Part shown: one piece after another, positions 63,871-64,000 of the stretch
Layout of the letters: every line of letters begins with the position of its first letter
Numbering within the stretch: position 1 is the stretch's first letter
DNA from: Ascaris suum
Taxonomy: Eukaryota > Nematoda > Chromadorea > Rhabditida > Ascarididae
DNA length: 64,000 nt
Assembly (NCBI GenBank): GCA_013433145.1
Contig: CM024176.1
Coordinates: forward strand, 7,984,520-8,048,519
Direction: 5' to 3'
Position numbers and translations under genes: made by a program
Notes under the pieces: generated by a model
What the model was told of the DNA's origin: nothing
Seen by the model: only the letters and a program-made list of their open reading frames with translations
Database searches by the model: none

Positions 63871-64000
63871 CTGTGAATTCATTCATAAAATTTACTCTGC
63901 TAGACAGCGGATTTTGCTTCCATCCTCAACTCTGGAATATACACCATGCTAGTAGGCGAGCGCCAATAATTTGTGTCCATTAAACTTTGAACCCGACCGA

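Overview
The window reads as nuclear DNA of a nematode, most likely a strongylid-type clade V worm. The reasons are AT-rich DNA, long introns with very small exons, nematode TTTCAG-type splice acceptors, a trans-splice-like acceptor a few bases before a start codon, a fibrillarin almost identical in layout to Caenorhabditis FIB-1, and a decayed RTE-type retrotransposon of the kind common in hookworms. The species assignment is inference.

Two genes can be read with confidence, both on the + strand and both rebuilt by splicing. At the left edge (165-9334) is a PLEKHD1-type gene: an N-terminal PH domain, a long coiled coil and a conserved basic C-terminal block. Ten exons give 489 in-frame codons, and the first few residues are missing. 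Its first visible intron appears to use a GC-AG pair. At 19729-28637 is fibrillarin (fib-1), the box C/D snoRNP 2'-O-methyltransferase. Nine exons give 354 codons with every junction in frame. Its Gly/Arg-rich domain is spread over four small exons, two of which could be skipped without breaking frame.

Between these genes (9.3-19.7 kb) lie a minus-strand RTE relic with frameshifts and an altered catalytic motif (16.9-17.9 kb), a diverged direct duplication (18.2-18.5 kb) and a GC-rich block that may belong to the fib-1 promoter.

The right-hand half (28.6-64 kb) is mostly without recognisable genes. It holds a degenerate triplet-rich tract (30 kb), scattered coiled-coil-like exon candidates (32-41 kb), a fragment of a non-LTR reverse transcriptase (38.8-39.1 kb), a nearly perfect 25-bp-arm hairpin (41.7 kb), a six-copy 31-bp tandem repeat (43.1 kb), large AT microsatellites (44.8 and 53.7 kb), a possible small secreted-protein exon behind a trans-splice-like acceptor (58.7 kb) and a possible minus-strand gene edge (63.2-63.9 kb). 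I saw no clearly new biological system. The most checkable novelties are the splicing architecture of fib-1, the GC-AG intron and the hairpin.
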